64,000 bases of DNA from Pseudomonas mandelii (GTDB lineage: Bacteria > Pseudomonadota > Gammaproteobacteria > Pseudomonadales > Pseudomonadaceae), in assembly GCF_006438925.1 (NCBI RefSeq), contig NZ_RCZA01000012.1, forward strand, positions 124,001 through 188,000, read 5' to 3'. This document shows, in pieces, positions 16,786 to 25,609 of the stretch (positions are counted from its first letter, which is position 1; the number at the start of each line of letters is the position of its first letter). The position numbers and the translations under genes were made by a program. The notes under the pieces are model-generated. The model saw nothing but the letters and a program-made list of their open reading frames with translations. It was not told where the DNA came from and searched no databases.

Positions 16786-18770
16786 GCCGTGGCTCCCGTC
16801 ATGCCCAGAGCTTCACGCACACGGCTATTCACCTTGACCCGGTAACGGCGATCCAATGCCGCCAGCAACCCGCCCAAACCGGTGAGCAGACCACCGAACC
16901 AGATCCAGCGCACGAACGGTTTGACGTGGACGCGAACGGCCCAGGCGCCATCGCCCAACGGTTCGCCGAGTGCGACATAGAGGTCGCGGGTGAAACCGGC
17001 GTCGATCCCGGCTTCGGTCATCACCGAGTTCTGCACGGTATAGAGGCGTTTTTCCGGGTGCAACACGCTGACTTCCTTACCGTCGCGGATCACCCGGATG
17101 GTGCCCTTGTCAGAAGTGAAGTTCGGACCTTCGAAATGCTTGGCGCCGTCGAACACGAAGTGGTATCCGGCCAGGTCCATGGACTCGCCCGGCGCCAGAC
17201 GCAGGTCGCGCTCGGCACTGTTCTGGCTCGACAGCACGACGCCGAGGGCACACACGGCAATGCCGAGGTGAGCGACCTGCATGCCCCAATAACTGCGGGT
17301 CAGGGTCGGCAGACCTTTGATCAAGCCTTTGTGGCGAGTCTTGTCGAAGATGTCACGCACACCGGCCAGCAACACCCAGGCAGCGAGCATGAACGTCGCA
17401 ATCACCGCCCAGTTGAAATCGCCGTAAGCGACGCCAGCCACCACGGCCAGCGCGGCGCTGCCGAGCAACACCGGGGTCAGCATGCTCAACAGCCATTTGA
17501 CCGGGGTGTCTTTCCAGCGCACCAGCATGCCGACCGCCATCACCATCATCAGCAAGGCCATCAACGGAATGAACAGCGCGTTGAAGTACGGCGGGCCGAC
17601 CGACAGCTTGGCGCCGGTCATCGCATCGAGGATCAGCGGATACAACGTGCCCAGCAGAATCATCGACGCCGCTACCACCAGCACCAGGTTGTTACCCAGC
17701 AGCAGGGTTTCCCGGGACCAGAGGTTGAAGCCAACGTGGCTCTTCACCACGGGAGCGCGCAGGGCGAACAACGTCAGCGAACCACCGACCACAAACAGCA
17801 GGAAGATCAGGATAAACACGCCGCGCTCAGGATCGGACGCAAAGGCGTGAACCGAGGTCAGCACGCCGGAACGTACCAGGAACGTTCCGAGCAAGCTCAA
17901 CGAGAAAGCAGCGATGGCCAACAACACGGTCCAGCTCTTGAACACGCCACGTTTTTCCGTGACCGCCAAGGAGTGAATCAGCGCCGTACCCACCAGCCAT
18001 GGCATGAAAGAGGCGTTTTCCACCGGGTCCCAGAACCACCAGCCGCCCCAGCCGAGTTCGTAGTACGCCCACCATGAACCGAGGGTGATACCGATACCGA
18101 GGAAGGCCCAGGCGACGATGGTCCACGGACGGGACCAGCGAGCCCACGCCGCATCAAGACGACCACCCAGCAGCGCTGCGATGGCGAAAGCGAAGGCCAC
18201 GGAGAAACCGACATAACCCATGTACAGCATCGGCGGATGAACGATCAGGCCGATGTCTTGCAGCAGTGGGTTGAGGTCACGACCGTCCGCAGGAATCTGC
18301 GGCAGGATCCGTGCAAACGGGTTGGACGTGAGGATCAGGAACAGCAGGAAACCGGTGCTGATCATGCCCATCACCGCCAGCACGCGAGCCAGCATCACTT
18401 GCGGCAACTGCCGGGAGAACACCGACACCGCGAAGGTCCAGCCGCCGAGAATCAACGCCCACAGGAGCAACGAGCCTTCGTGCGCGCCCCATACGGCGCT
18501 GAACTTGTAGTACCACGGCAACGCGCTGTTGGAGTTGCTGGCAACGTAGGCGACGGAGAAATCATCGGCCATGAAGGCGTAAGTCAGGCAACCGAAGGAG
18601 AACAGCAGAAACGCAAATTGCCCCCAGGCGGCCGGCTGGGCGAGGCTCATCCACAAGCGGTCACCGCGCCAGGCACCGAGCAACGGCACCACGGCCTGAA
18701 CCAGCGCGAAGCACAGCGCCAGAATCATGGCCAGGTGGCCGAGTTCAGGAATATAGAGTCCGGACGTCAT
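16782..18770 (-). CDS. ccmF: heme lyase subunit CcmF
   Basis: A 662-residue polytopic inner-membrane protein, the usual CcmF length. The tryptophan-rich heme-handling WWD motif GWGGWWFWDPVENASFMPWL is near residue 230, with flanking helices that carry conserved histidines (such as GLIVHPPMLYMGYVG). Together with CcmH and CcmI it attaches heme from holo-CcmE to apocytochrome c. The start lies three bases after the ccmE stop and its stop overlaps ccmG. Confidence 0.96.
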   Translation of the reverse strand: MTSGLYIPELGHLAMILALCFALVQAVVPLLGAWRGDRLWMSLAQPAAWGQFAFLLFSFGCLTYAFMADDFSVAYVASNSNSALPWYYKFSAVWGAHEGSLLLWALILGGWTFAVSVFSRQLPQVMLARVLAVMGMISTGFLLFLILTSNPFARILPQIPADGRDLNPLLQDIGLIVHPPMLYMGYVGFSVAFAFAIAALLGGRLDAAWARWSRPWTIVAWAFLGIGITLGSWWAYYELGWGGWWFWDPVENASFMPWLVGTALIHSLAVTEKRGVFKSWTVLLAIAAFSLSLLGTFLVRSGVLTSVHAFASDPERGVFILIFLLFVVGGSLTLFALRAPVVKSHVGFNLWSRETLLLGNNLVLVVAASMILLGTLYPLILDAMTGAKLSVGPPYFNALFIPLMALLMMVMAVGMLVRWKDTPVKWLLSMLTPVLLGSAALAVVAGVAYGDFNWAVIATFMLAAWVLLAGVRDIFDKTRHKGLIKGLPTLTRSYWGMQVAHLGIAVCALGVVLSSQNSAERDLRLAPGESMDLAGYHFVFDGAKHFEGPNFTSDKGTIRVIRDGKEVSVLHPEKRLYTVQNSVMTEAGIDAGFTRDLYVALGEPLGDGAWAVRVHVKPFVRWIWFGGLLTGLGGLLAALDRRYRVKVNSRVREALGMTGATA

Positions 18771-18773
18771 CGA

Positions 18774-19229
18774 TCAACCCTCCTTCGCGGGCGTTGGAGC
18801 AGATTGACCACTGTCTTTCAAAGCCTTGGTCACTTCCGGCGGCATGTATTTTTCATCGTGCTTGGCCAGCACTTCGTCGGCCACCACCACGCCGTCGGCG
18901 TTGAGCTTGCCCAGGGCAACGATGCCCTGCCCTTCGCGGAACAGGTCCGGAAGGATGCCGCGGTAGCTGATGGTCACGGATTTATTGAAGTCGGTGACGA
19001 TAAATTTCACGTCCAGCGAATCGCCGGAGCGTTGCAGCGAACCTTTCTCGACCATGCCGCCAGCGCGGATGCGCGTGTCTTGCGGGGCTTCGCCGCTGGC
19101 GATCTGGGTCGGGGTGTAAAACAGATTGATGTTTTGCTGCAGGGCGCTCAGGGCCAGGCCGACGGCAGCACCGACACCGACCAGGATCGCGAGAATGATG
19201 ATAAGACGCTTTTTGCGCAGCGGATTCAC
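18774..19229 (-). CDS. ccmE: periplasmic heme chaperone CcmE
   Basis: A 151-residue membrane-tethered heme chaperone. It begins at GTG 19229, overlapping the ccmD stop (GTGA), giving the usual VNPLRKKRLIIILAILVG anchor; the longer open frame upstream overlaps ccmD and ccmC and is not used. NINLFYTPTQI, RIRAGGMVEKGSL and VLAKHDEKYMPPE are diagnostic; the histidine in AKHDEKY binds heme covalently before transfer to CcmF. The lysine-, alanine- and proline-containing tail is variable in the family. Confidence 0.95.
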   Translation of the reverse strand: MNPLRKKRLIIILAILVGVGAAVGLALSALQQNINLFYTPTQIASGEAPQDTRIRAGGMVEKGSLQRSGDSLDVKFIVTDFNKSVTISYRGILPDLFREGQGIVALGKLNADGVVVADEVLAKHDEKYMPPEVTKALKDSGQSAPTPAKEG

Positions 19230-19402
19230 TTGCCGTTCTCCCGGCGCAGACGACGCGCCTCTTGTTGCAGATACCGCTTGCGGGCCAGGATTGGCGCCGC
19301 CACGTTGAGGGCCAGCACCGCCAGGCAAATGCCATAGGCTGACCAGACATACAGGGCATGATGGCCCATGGCGAGGAAGTCGCCGAATGAAGCAAAACTC
19401 AT
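19226..19402 (-). CDS. ccmD: heme exporter protein CcmD
   Basis: A 58-residue single-span protein that releases holo-CcmE from the CcmABC complex. MSFASFGDFLAMGHHALYVW followed by a hydrophobic helix and a basic, charged tail (RKRYLQQEARRLRREN) is the standard pattern. ATG 19402 overlaps the ccmC stop by four bases, which makes it a better start than the longer frame; the stop overlaps ccmE. Confidence 0.92.
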   Translation of the reverse strand: MSFASFGDFLAMGHHALYVWSAYGICLAVLALNVAAPILARKRYLQQEARRLRRENGK

Positions 19403-20154
19403 CGAGCGGCCTCCAGACTGTTCTGCACTTCGGCCTTGACCCAACTGGCGCGGGCTTCGCGCTTGAGCACTTCAAGACGCATGCGCAGCAGCAACACCGC
19501 GCCGAAGAAACAGTAGAAACCCAGCACCGTCAGCAGCAGTGGCAGCCACATCTCGGCGGGCATTGCCGGTTTTTCGGTGAGGGTGAACGTCGCGCCCTGG
19601 TGCAGGGTGTTCCACCACTCCACCGAGTATTTGATGATCGGGATGTTGATCACGCCGACAATCGCCAATACCGCGCAGGCCTTGGCGGCACTGTCACGAT
19701 TGCTGATCGCGTTGCCCAGCGCAATAAGACCGAAGTACAGAAACAGCAGAATAAGCATGGACGTAAGTCGTGCATCCCAGACCCACCACGAACCCCAGGT
19801 CGGTTTGCCCCAGATCGCGCCGGTGACCAGCGCCACGGCGGTCATCCAGGCACCGATGGGCGCCGCGCATTGCAGAGCGACATCGGCCAGCTTCATCTTC
19901 CACACCAGCCCGACGATGCCACAGATCGCCAGCATCACGTAGATGGACTGGGCCAGCATGGCGGCCGGAACGTGGATATAAATGATGCGAAAGCTGTTGC
20001 CTTGCTGGTAGTCCGGCGGCGCGAAGGCCAGGCCCCACACTACACCAACGCTGATCAGCAGCAACGCCGCGACACTCAGCCACGGCAGCAGTTTACCGCT
20101 GATGCCGTAAAACCATTTGGGCGAGCCGAGCTTATGAAACCAAGTCCAGTTCAT
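19399..20154 (-). CDS. ccmC: heme exporter/CcmE heme-loading protein CcmC
   Basis: A 251-residue, six-helix inner-membrane protein that loads heme onto CcmE. The WWD motif TWGSWWVWDARLTSMLILLF is near residue 125 and conserved histidines flank it (IYIHVPAAMLAQ). I chose ATG 20154 (MNWTWFHKLGSPKWFYG, the common family start); in-frame starts at 20166 (ATG) and 20169 (GTG) would add a few residues and cannot be excluded. It follows ccmB by 75 bases, the widest gap in the operon. Confidence 0.93.
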   Translation of the reverse strand: MNWTWFHKLGSPKWFYGISGKLLPWLSVAALLLISVGVVWGLAFAPPDYQQGNSFRIIYIHVPAAMLAQSIYVMLAICGIVGLVWKMKLADVALQCAAPIGAWMTAVALVTGAIWGKPTWGSWWVWDARLTSMLILLFLYFGLIALGNAISNRDSAAKACAVLAIVGVINIPIIKYSVEWWNTLHQGATFTLTEKPAMPAEMWLPLLLTVLGFYCFFGAVLLLRMRLEVLKREARASWVKAEVQNSLEAAR

Positions 20155-20229
20155 TACTGTTTCCATCACGGTTGCTCTTCGCTATGAAGAGCCAAGGGTC
20201 TTTACTGGTCAAAAATTAACCAGACCTCA

Positions 20230-20898
20230 TTATTCGCCGACGCTGATCTTCAGGCCAGCAGCTATTGCAAAAGGTGTCAGGGTTATCGCCAGGGCGGTCA
20301 GGCTACCAAGCCACAGGAGATAACCGGTCGCCGGCATGCCCTGCAATGCCGCCTGCAAGGCGCCACTGCCGAGAATCAACACCGGGATGTACAACGGCAG
20401 AATCAGCAGCGCCAGCAACAGGCCGCCGCGCTTCAATCCCACCGTCAGGGCTGCGCCCACCGCACCGAGCAGGCTCAGCACCGGTGTACCCAGCAACAAA
20501 GAAAGCAGCAACACCGGCAGACAGGCGGTTGGCAAACCGAGCATCAATGCCAGTAATGGCGCGAGCAAAACCAGTGCCAGGCCAGAGAAGGACCAGTGTG
20601 CCAGTACCTTGGCCAAAACCAGAAGAGGCAGGGGGTGCGACGAAAGGACCCACTGTTCAAGCGATCCGTCTTCGAAATCACTGCGGAAAAGCCCGTCCAG
20701 CGAGAGTAAAACCGACAAAAGGGCCGCTACCCAGACCAGTCCCGGAGACAAGGTTTGCAACAATTGAGACTCGGGTCCGACCGCCAGCGGGAACAGGGAA
20801 ACCACGATCGCGAAGAATACCAGCGGATTGGCCAACTCCGCCGGACGGCGGAACAACAATCGGGCTTCACGGGCGACCAACAGGCCGAAAACACTCAT
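20230..20898 (-). CDS. ccmB: heme exporter permease CcmB
   Basis: A 222-residue membrane protein with about six helices, the permease subunit partnering CcmA. MSVFGLLVAREARLLFRRPA at the N-terminus and DGLFRSDFEDGSLEQWVLS near residue 70 are typical CcmB sequences. Start ATG 20898 overlaps the ccmA stop (ATGA), which favours it over the start three codons upstream. CcmA2BCD uses ATP to drive release of heme-loaded CcmE. Confidence 0.95.
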   Translation of the reverse strand: MSVFGLLVAREARLLFRRPAELANPLVFFAIVVSLFPLAVGPESQLLQTLSPGLVWVAALLSVLLSLDGLFRSDFEDGSLEQWVLSSHPLPLLVLAKVLAHWSFSGLALVLLAPLLALMLGLPTACLPVLLLSLLLGTPVLSLLGAVGAALTVGLKRGGLLLALLILPLYIPVLILGSGALQAALQGMPATGYLLWLGSLTALAITLTPFAIAAGLKISVGE

Positions 20899-21530
20899 AC
20901 GGCCCAATTCCCCAGATCAATGTCGCGATAGCCGGCCGGCATCCGGGTCAGCGTGTGGTGAGTGGTCAAGACCACCATGCCGCCTCGCTCGCAGTGTGCG
21001 GCCAGGTGTTCTTCGAGTTGCGCCACGCCTTGTTTGTCGAGCGCAGTGAACGGCTCGTCGAGAATCCATAGCGGCGGGCTTTCCAGGTACAACCGCGCCA
21101 ACGCGACCCGGCGTTGCTGCCCGGCAGACAGTGTGTGGCAAGGAACATCCTCGAAACCACGCAGTCCGACAGCCGTCAGCGCCTGCCAGATCGCCTCATG
21201 GGAGGCCGGTTGATGCAAGGCGCAAAGCCAGCTCAGATTCTCTTCCGGCGTCAGCAAGTCCTTGATCCCTGCGGCATGGCCGATCCACAGCAGGTTACGC
21301 GCCAGCTCAAAGCGTTGCTCGTTCAATGGCTGGCCGTTGAGCAGCACCTGACCGGCAGTCGGCTGCATCAGACCGCAAAGCAGACGTAAAAGGCTGGTTT
21401 TGCCACTGCCGTTGGGGCCGCTGATTTGCAACATTTCGCCACTGGCCAGTCTCAATTCGAGATTTTCGAAGAGCAGCCGGAGGTCTCGCTCACAGGCGAG
21501 GGCAACGGTTTGCAGGACAGGACTGGTCAA
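20895..21530 (-). CDS. ccmA: heme exporter ATP-binding protein CcmA
   Basis: A 211-residue ABC ATPase, first gene of the ccm operon. Walker A is ISGPNGSGKTSLL near residue 38, the signature LSAGQQRRVALARL near residue 130 and Walker B LWILDEPFTALD near residue 150. The only in-frame start is TTG 21530; no ATG or GTG is available upstream before a stop, so the TTG start looks real and may limit expression. It is transcribed away from the FliK-like gene at 21728. Confidence 0.94.
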   Translation of the reverse strand: MTSPVLQTVALACERDLRLLFENLELRLASGEMLQISGPNGSGKTSLLRLLCGLMQPTAGQVLLNGQPLNEQRFELARNLLWIGHAAGIKDLLTPEENLSWLCALHQPASHEAIWQALTAVGLRGFEDVPCHTLSAGQQRRVALARLYLESPPLWILDEPFTALDKQGVAQLEEHLAAHCERGGMVVLTTHHTLTRMPAGYRDIDLGNWAV

Positions 21531-21648
21531 GAGATCACGGGCCTTTTGGGTTCAAGTCGGCAGTGGAGCGGCCGTTAAAGGTATGCAGGATAAATGCATT
21601 GGCGGCCCGTTCTAAGGAGCTGGATCAAGTATTTGAAATGTTTTCAGC

Positions 21649-21667
21649 GCCCCGGATACAACGGGGC
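21649..21667. other. short GC-rich hairpin in the ccmA / FliK-like divergent region
   Basis: GCCCCG and CGGGGC pair around a seven-base loop (GATACAA). The 197-base gap between divergent genes holds no other gene; the stem lacks a T run on either side, so it is not a plain terminator. A role is unknown. Confidence 0.4.
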
Positions 21668-21727
21668 CGCATTATACATGCCATGCCCTACTCTAAAGAG
21701 GGCAATTTCCTCAGGTTGTGACCGCGT

Positions 21728-23302
21728 ATGACAGGCGAAATGAACATCCTTCCGCTACCGCAAACCACGCCCGCGACTTCGCGACCGCTGGTGGTGAGTG
21801 GCGACCTGCTGAAATTACTGACGCCGATGGAGGGCCTGATCACTGCCGGTCAGACCGCCAAGGCCGAAGTGCTGTCGCTCAAGCAGGCGGATCAAACCTT
21901 TCAACTGTTGCTCAAGGTCACCCTCGACAGCGGCCGTCAGACCACCGTGCAAGCAACCAGCAACCTGCCGTTGCCGCAAGGTACCAGTCTGGCGATCACC
22001 CAACCGTCAGCGGGCAATCTGGCGATTACCGTGCAACAAGCCATTGCCAGCAGCGTTGCCACCCTCACCCGCATCGATACCGCGCAATTGCCCGTCGGCA
22101 CCCTGCTGCAAGGCAAAGTACTGACCTCTCAGGTGTTGCCGCAGGTGCCCGGTCAGCCGACAGTGTTTCGCTCGATGGTGAGCTTGCTCAACACCGCGTT
22201 GAGCGGCAGCACCCTGAACATCGACAGCCCGACGCCGCTGCGCATCGGCACTTTGCTGAGCGCGCTGGTGCAGGACACCCAGACGTTGAAGTTCGTGCCA
22301 TTGAGCAGCCGCCAGGAGCAATTGGCGGTGACCCAGCAATTGGTCAACCAACAGAGCCGCCAAGGCTCGCTGGATGGCCTGCTCAAACTTCTGCAAAACC
22401 TGCCGTCCTCGAACCAGACGTCCAGTGATCTGCGTGTCGCCGTCGACAGGTTGCTCGCCGGCCTGCCCGACGTTCAGCAACTCAGCACGCCAAAGGGGCT
22501 GGCCCAGGCACTGGCCAATAGCGGCCTGTTCCTTGAAGCCAAACTGCTCAGCGGTCAGAACCCGACATTGGCCCCGGACATGAAAGGCGATCTGCTCAAG
22601 CTGATCGCACAATTGACCCCAGGCCTGCCGGCCAACACCAATCTCAGCGCGATCATTGCCGCCAACACACTGGCCCAGGCCATGCCGAACTTCGTGCGCA
22701 GCGCCCTCGGCATGCTCGGCCAGGTCAGCGCCAAACCGCAGCCAACCCGCTTCCCGCTGCCCGAGCGTTTGCTACAAAGCATGGACGGCGAAGGCGACCT
22801 CGAGCATTTGCTGCGTTTGGCAGCAGCGGCGGTTTCACGCCTGCAAAGCCATCAACTGTCGAGCCTGGAACAGACCGGCGTCACTGACGACGGACGGTTG
22901 ATGAGCACCTGGCAACTGGAAATCCCGATGCGCAATCTGCAGGACATCGTGCCGCTGCAGGTCAAGTTCCAGCGCGAAGAAGCGCCCGAGAAGGAACCGC
23001 AAAACGAACGCCGCGACGAGCGCGAACCCAAACAACAATTGTGGCGAGTGGACCTGGCGTTCGACATGGAGCCCTTGGGCCCGTTGCAAATACAGGCACA
23101 ACTGATCAAAGGCAGCCTGTCCAGCCAGCTGTGGGCTGAACGCCCATACACCGCCAGCCTGATCGAAAGTCATCTGGCCGAACTGCGCCAACGGCTGCTG
23201 GCGTCCGGCCTGAATGTCGGCGACCTCGATTGCCATCTCGGCACACCGCCACAAGGCCCCCAAACCCGTCTCGAACAACGCTGGGTCGACGAAACCGCAT
23301 GA
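21728..23302 (+). CDS. second FliK-like hook-length-control family protein
   Basis: A 524-residue protein with a long, low-complexity N-terminal part rich in Q, S, T and L (EVLSLKQADQTFQLLLKVT, TNLPLPQGTSLAIT) and a C-terminal domain resembling FliK: WRVDLAFDMEPLGPLQIQAQ, then SLIESHLAELRQRLLASGLN. The canonical fliK is at 44042, so this is a paralogue. It is followed, with an ATGA overlap, by a free FlhB C-terminal domain, the partner FliK switches; a similar pairing is known as YlqG/YlqH in Bacillus. The gene is usually annotated fliK in Pseudomonas. Its actual role is unproven. ATG 21740 is an alternative start. Confidence 0.8.
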   Translation: MTGEMNILPLPQTTPATSRPLVVSGDLLKLLTPMEGLITAGQTAKAEVLSLKQADQTFQLLLKVTLDSGRQTTVQATSNLPLPQGTSLAITQPSAGNLAITVQQAIASSVATLTRIDTAQLPVGTLLQGKVLTSQVLPQVPGQPTVFRSMVSLLNTALSGSTLNIDSPTPLRIGTLLSALVQDTQTLKFVPLSSRQEQLAVTQQLVNQQSRQGSLDGLLKLLQNLPSSNQTSSDLRVAVDRLLAGLPDVQQLSTPKGLAQALANSGLFLEAKLLSGQNPTLAPDMKGDLLKLIAQLTPGLPANTNLSAIIAANTLAQAMPNFVRSALGMLGQVSAKPQPTRFPLPERLLQSMDGEGDLEHLLRLAAAAVSRLQSHQLSSLEQTGVTDDGRLMSTWQLEIPMRNLQDIVPLQVKFQREEAPEKEPQNERRDEREPKQQLWRVDLAFDMEPLGPLQIQAQLIKGSLSSQLWAERPYTASLIESHLAELRQRLLASGLNVGDLDCHLGTPPQGPQTRLEQRWVDETA

Positions 23303-23628
23303 AAAACCCCAACACCCCGCGCCAGGCCATTGCCCTCAAGTACGACGGCAGCCACGCCCCTACCCTCACGGCCAAAGGTGACGAAGCACTGGCCGAAGCC
23401 ATTCTGAAGATTGCCCGCGAATGCGAAGTGCCGATCTACGAGAACCCCGAGCTGGTGAAGCTGCTGGCGCGGATGGAATTGGGGGAGAGTATTCCGGAGG
23501 AGTTGTATCGCACGATTGCCGAGATTATTGCGTTTGCGTGGAATTTGAAGGGTAAGTTTCCGCAGGGGCAGGATCCGGATGCGCCGATGGTCGAGAAGGA
23601 CGTTACCGAGCGCGGGGATGATTATTGA
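23299..23628 (+). CDS. free-standing FlhB C-terminal-domain protein (EscU/YscU family)
   Basis: A 109-residue protein equal to the cytoplasmic C-terminal domain of FlhB with no membrane part. RQAIALKYDGSHAPTLTAKG lines up with HYAVALKYDPDKGGAPMLIA of the full FlhB at 38412, and VPIYENPELVKLLA with its VLLLESPALARSIY. The autocleavage NPTH is replaced by NPNTPRQ, so the protein starts about where cleaved FlhB's C-terminal fragment starts. Comparable free domains (FlhX in epsilonproteobacteria, YlqH in Bacillus) are known. ATG 23299 overlaps the preceding stop, so the two are coupled. Confidence 0.85.
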   Translation: MKNPNTPRQAIALKYDGSHAPTLTAKGDEALAEAILKIARECEVPIYENPELVKLLARMELGESIPEELYRTIAEIIAFAWNLKGKFPQGQDPDAPMVEKDVTERGDDY

Positions 23629-23641
23629 TGTGTGTTGAATG

Positions 23642-23736
23642 CAAAAGATCGCAGCCTCGTTGCACTCGACAGCTCCTACAGGGTGTACGCCATCCCATGT
23701 AGGAGCTGTCGAGTGAAACGAGGCTGCGATCTTTTG
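23642..23736. repeat. REP doublet, variant with CGAGGCTGCGATC arms
   Basis: CAAAAGATCGCAGCCTCGTT at 23642 pairs with its complement ending at 23736; inner parts are GACAGCTCCTAC and GTAGGAGCTGTCGAG. It combines the outer GATCGCAGCC core of the common unit with a different inner palindrome, and separates the two convergent genes at 23628 and 23743, possibly as a terminator for both. Confidence 0.8.
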
Positions 23737-23742
23737 ATCTTC

Positions 23743-24135
23743 TCAGTTCTTGTGAAGCTTACTCATCAACTCCGCCTCAGCCTGGGTCAAGCCGCAGGAC
23801 TGGGTCAGTTCATCGACGCTCGCGCCCATACCGACCAGTTTTGCCGCCTGTGCAAATGACAGGCTCGACGGATCGCGCTGTTCCAGCTGAGCCAGTTTGT
23901 CCGGCAACGGGCCAACCACCGCGCGCAGTTCGTGCAGGTCTTCACCCATGCGCACGTTGCCGCTCTGGTAGTTGTCGACGCGTTTGGCCAGGTCCTTGAT
24001 GCGCTGATCGCGCAGCGCATCGCCCTGGGCCTGTTGCGCGGCGATCAGTCGTTGGCCTCGTACGTACGCCAGAAACATCGCCAGCGTGCCTGCCCAAAAC
24101 AGGAACAGGACAATGACTGCAACCTCAAGAATCAA
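23743..24135 (-). CDS. DUF2802 membrane-anchored protein
   Basis: A 130-residue protein: one N-terminal helix (ILEVAVIVLFLFWAGTLAMF), a coiled-coil-prone middle (RDQRIKDLAKRVDNYQSGNV) and a small C-terminal helical domain (SFAQAAKLVGMGASVDELTQ, then LTQAEAELMSKLHK) characteristic of DUF2802, a family found at the end of chemotaxis operons in gammaproteobacteria. The start is TTG 24135, immediately after the cheW stop. Function is unknown; the last domain resembles a helix-turn-helix but DNA binding is not shown. Confidence 0.8.
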   Translation of the reverse strand: MILEVAVIVLFLFWAGTLAMFLAYVRGQRLIAAQQAQGDALRDQRIKDLAKRVDNYQSGNVRMGEDLHELRAVVGPLPDKLAQLEQRDPSSLSFAQAAKLVGMGASVDELTQSCGLTQAEAELMSKLHKN

Positions 24136-24621
24136 TCAGATGTTCTCCAGATCCGACCATTCTTCTTCGCTCATCATCTTGTCCAGCTCGACCAGGATCA
24201 GCAGCTCGTTGTTCTTGTTGCACACGCCTTGAATGAACTTGGCGGATTCTTCGTTACCGACGTTCGGCGCGGTCTCGATTTCCGACTGACGCAGGTAAAC
24301 CACTTCGGCCACGCTGTCGACCATGATCCCGACCACTTGCTTGTCGGCTTCGATGATGACGATACGGGTGTTGTCGCTGATCTCGGCATTCATCAGGCCG
24401 AAGCGCTGACGGGTGTCGATCACGGTGACCACGTTACCGCGCAGGTTGATGATGCCCAGTACGTAGCTCGGGGCACCCGGCACCGGGGCGATTTCGGTGT
24501 AGCGCAGGACTTCCTGAACGCGCATCACGTTGATGCCGTAGGTTTCATTGTCCAGCTTGAAGGTTACCCATTGCAGGATCGGATCTTCGGAACCTTTTGC
24601 ATTCGTCGCTTGACTACTCAT
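24136..24621 (-). CDS. cheW: chemotaxis coupling protein CheW
   Basis: A 161-residue CheW coupling chemoreceptors to CheA. The two SH3-like subdomains carry WVTFKLDNETYGINVMRVQE, APSYVLGIINLRGNVVTVID (the NLRG...ID motif) and VDSVAEVVYLRQSEI. ATG 24621 gives the usual length; the upstream in-frame part is not supported. It is the last-but-one gene of the cheYZAB-motCD-parCP operon and lies 88 bases after the parP-like gene. Confidence 0.95.
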   Translation of the reverse strand: MSSQATNAKGSEDPILQWVTFKLDNETYGINVMRVQEVLRYTEIAPVPGAPSYVLGIINLRGNVVTVIDTRQRFGLMNAEISDNTRIVIIEADKQVVGIMVDSVAEVVYLRQSEIETAPNVGNEESAKFIQGVCNKNNELLILVELDKMMSEEEWSDLENI

Positions 24622-24709
24622 ACCCTGACCCCTCGAAAAACCGCTTCTGGCGGTGTGTGTTCTGTTGGCGGCATTCAACAATGCCGTCGCATACTTGTTA
24701 TGTCGGCAG

Positions 24710-25597
24710 CTATGTCGGTTTGTGTAGCGGCTTGCTGCCGCCCATGTGCTTTGCCCCGCCGCTGGCGATCAACTCGGCCAGGGCGGATACGTCCAGCAGT
24801 GCACACATGTGCTCAATCACCGTGCCGACGAGCCATGGCCGCTGACCTCGATGACTTCTCCATTTGATTTCGTTCGGGTCCAGGCGCAACGAGCGGCTGA
24901 CCTGATGCACCGCCAGCCCCCATTCGTAGCCCTGAACCGAAATAACGTATTGCAGGCCCTGGCGGAAATCGTCGCGGTAACGGTCGGGCATGACCCAACG
25001 CGCGGTGTCCAGTACTTTCAGGTTGCCGGCCTGGCTCGGCAGGATCCCGAGGAACCACTCCGGCTGACCGAACAGCGGTGTCAGCTCGTGACCGGCCAAA
25101 GAATAAATCGAGCCCAGACACACCAGCGGCACCGCCAGGGTCAGCCCGGCGACATCGAACAACAGGCATTCGAATGGCTCGGCGGCCCAGGACGGGCGAC
25201 CATCGGTTTCCACGGGTGGTGGCGTGTTGCTCGGTGGCAGGTGGACTTCGACCACCGGTGGCACCAAGGCTTGCAGCAGCGGGGCGATGGTCGAGATCGG
25301 CGCCAGGATCGGTGCCGGGGCTTCGATCAGGGCGACTGCTGCTTTCTCGACGACGGGCGCAGTCACTGGCGCAGCAACGGCAGCCGCCGGGCGCGCGTCA
25401 CGGGCCTGTTCTTCGAGCACCGCCAACTGAAACTCATCCAGCGCCGCTTCTACCTCGACCGCCTCAACAATCTCGACGACTTCAGCAACCGCCTCGACTT
25501 CCGGCGGCAACTCTTCAGTCGCCTCCATCAGCAAGCTGTCCAGATAAGACTGGAGCGCCAGTTGCGGGCGCGAAGTGACCTTCACCGGCCGGTTCAT
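24710..25597 (-). CDS. parP: CheW-domain protein, ParP-like array-positioning factor
   Basis: A 295-residue protein with a long alanine/valine/glutamate/proline-rich N-terminal region (to about residue 135) and a C-terminal CheW-like domain (ECLLFDVAGLTLAVPLVCLG, FLGILPSQAGNLKVLDTARW, WLVGTVIEHMCALLD). Its place next to a ParA-like ATPase and cheW matches ParP, which in Vibrio and Pseudomonas holds CheA in polar arrays and links it to ParC. The acidic, repetitive N-terminus is the ParC-binding side by analogy. The name is based on context and domain order. Confidence 0.8.
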   Translation of the reverse strand: MNRPVKVTSRPQLALQSYLDSLLMEATEELPPEVEAVAEVVEIVEAVEVEAALDEFQLAVLEEQARDARPAAAVAAPVTAPVVEKAAVALIEAPAPILAPISTIAPLLQALVPPVVEVHLPPSNTPPPVETDGRPSWAAEPFECLLFDVAGLTLAVPLVCLGSIYSLAGHELTPLFGQPEWFLGILPSQAGNLKVLDTARWVMPDRYRDDFRQGLQYVISVQGYEWGLAVHQVSRSLRLDPNEIKWRSHRGQRPWLVGTVIEHMCALLDVSALAELIASGGAKHMGGSKPLHKPT

Positions 25598-25609
25598 GCG
25601 CGCACCAGC

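Noticed and set aside
21649..21667. Hairpin as a terminator for ccmA or the FliK-like gene
   Set aside because: It lies upstream of both divergent genes and has no T run on either side.
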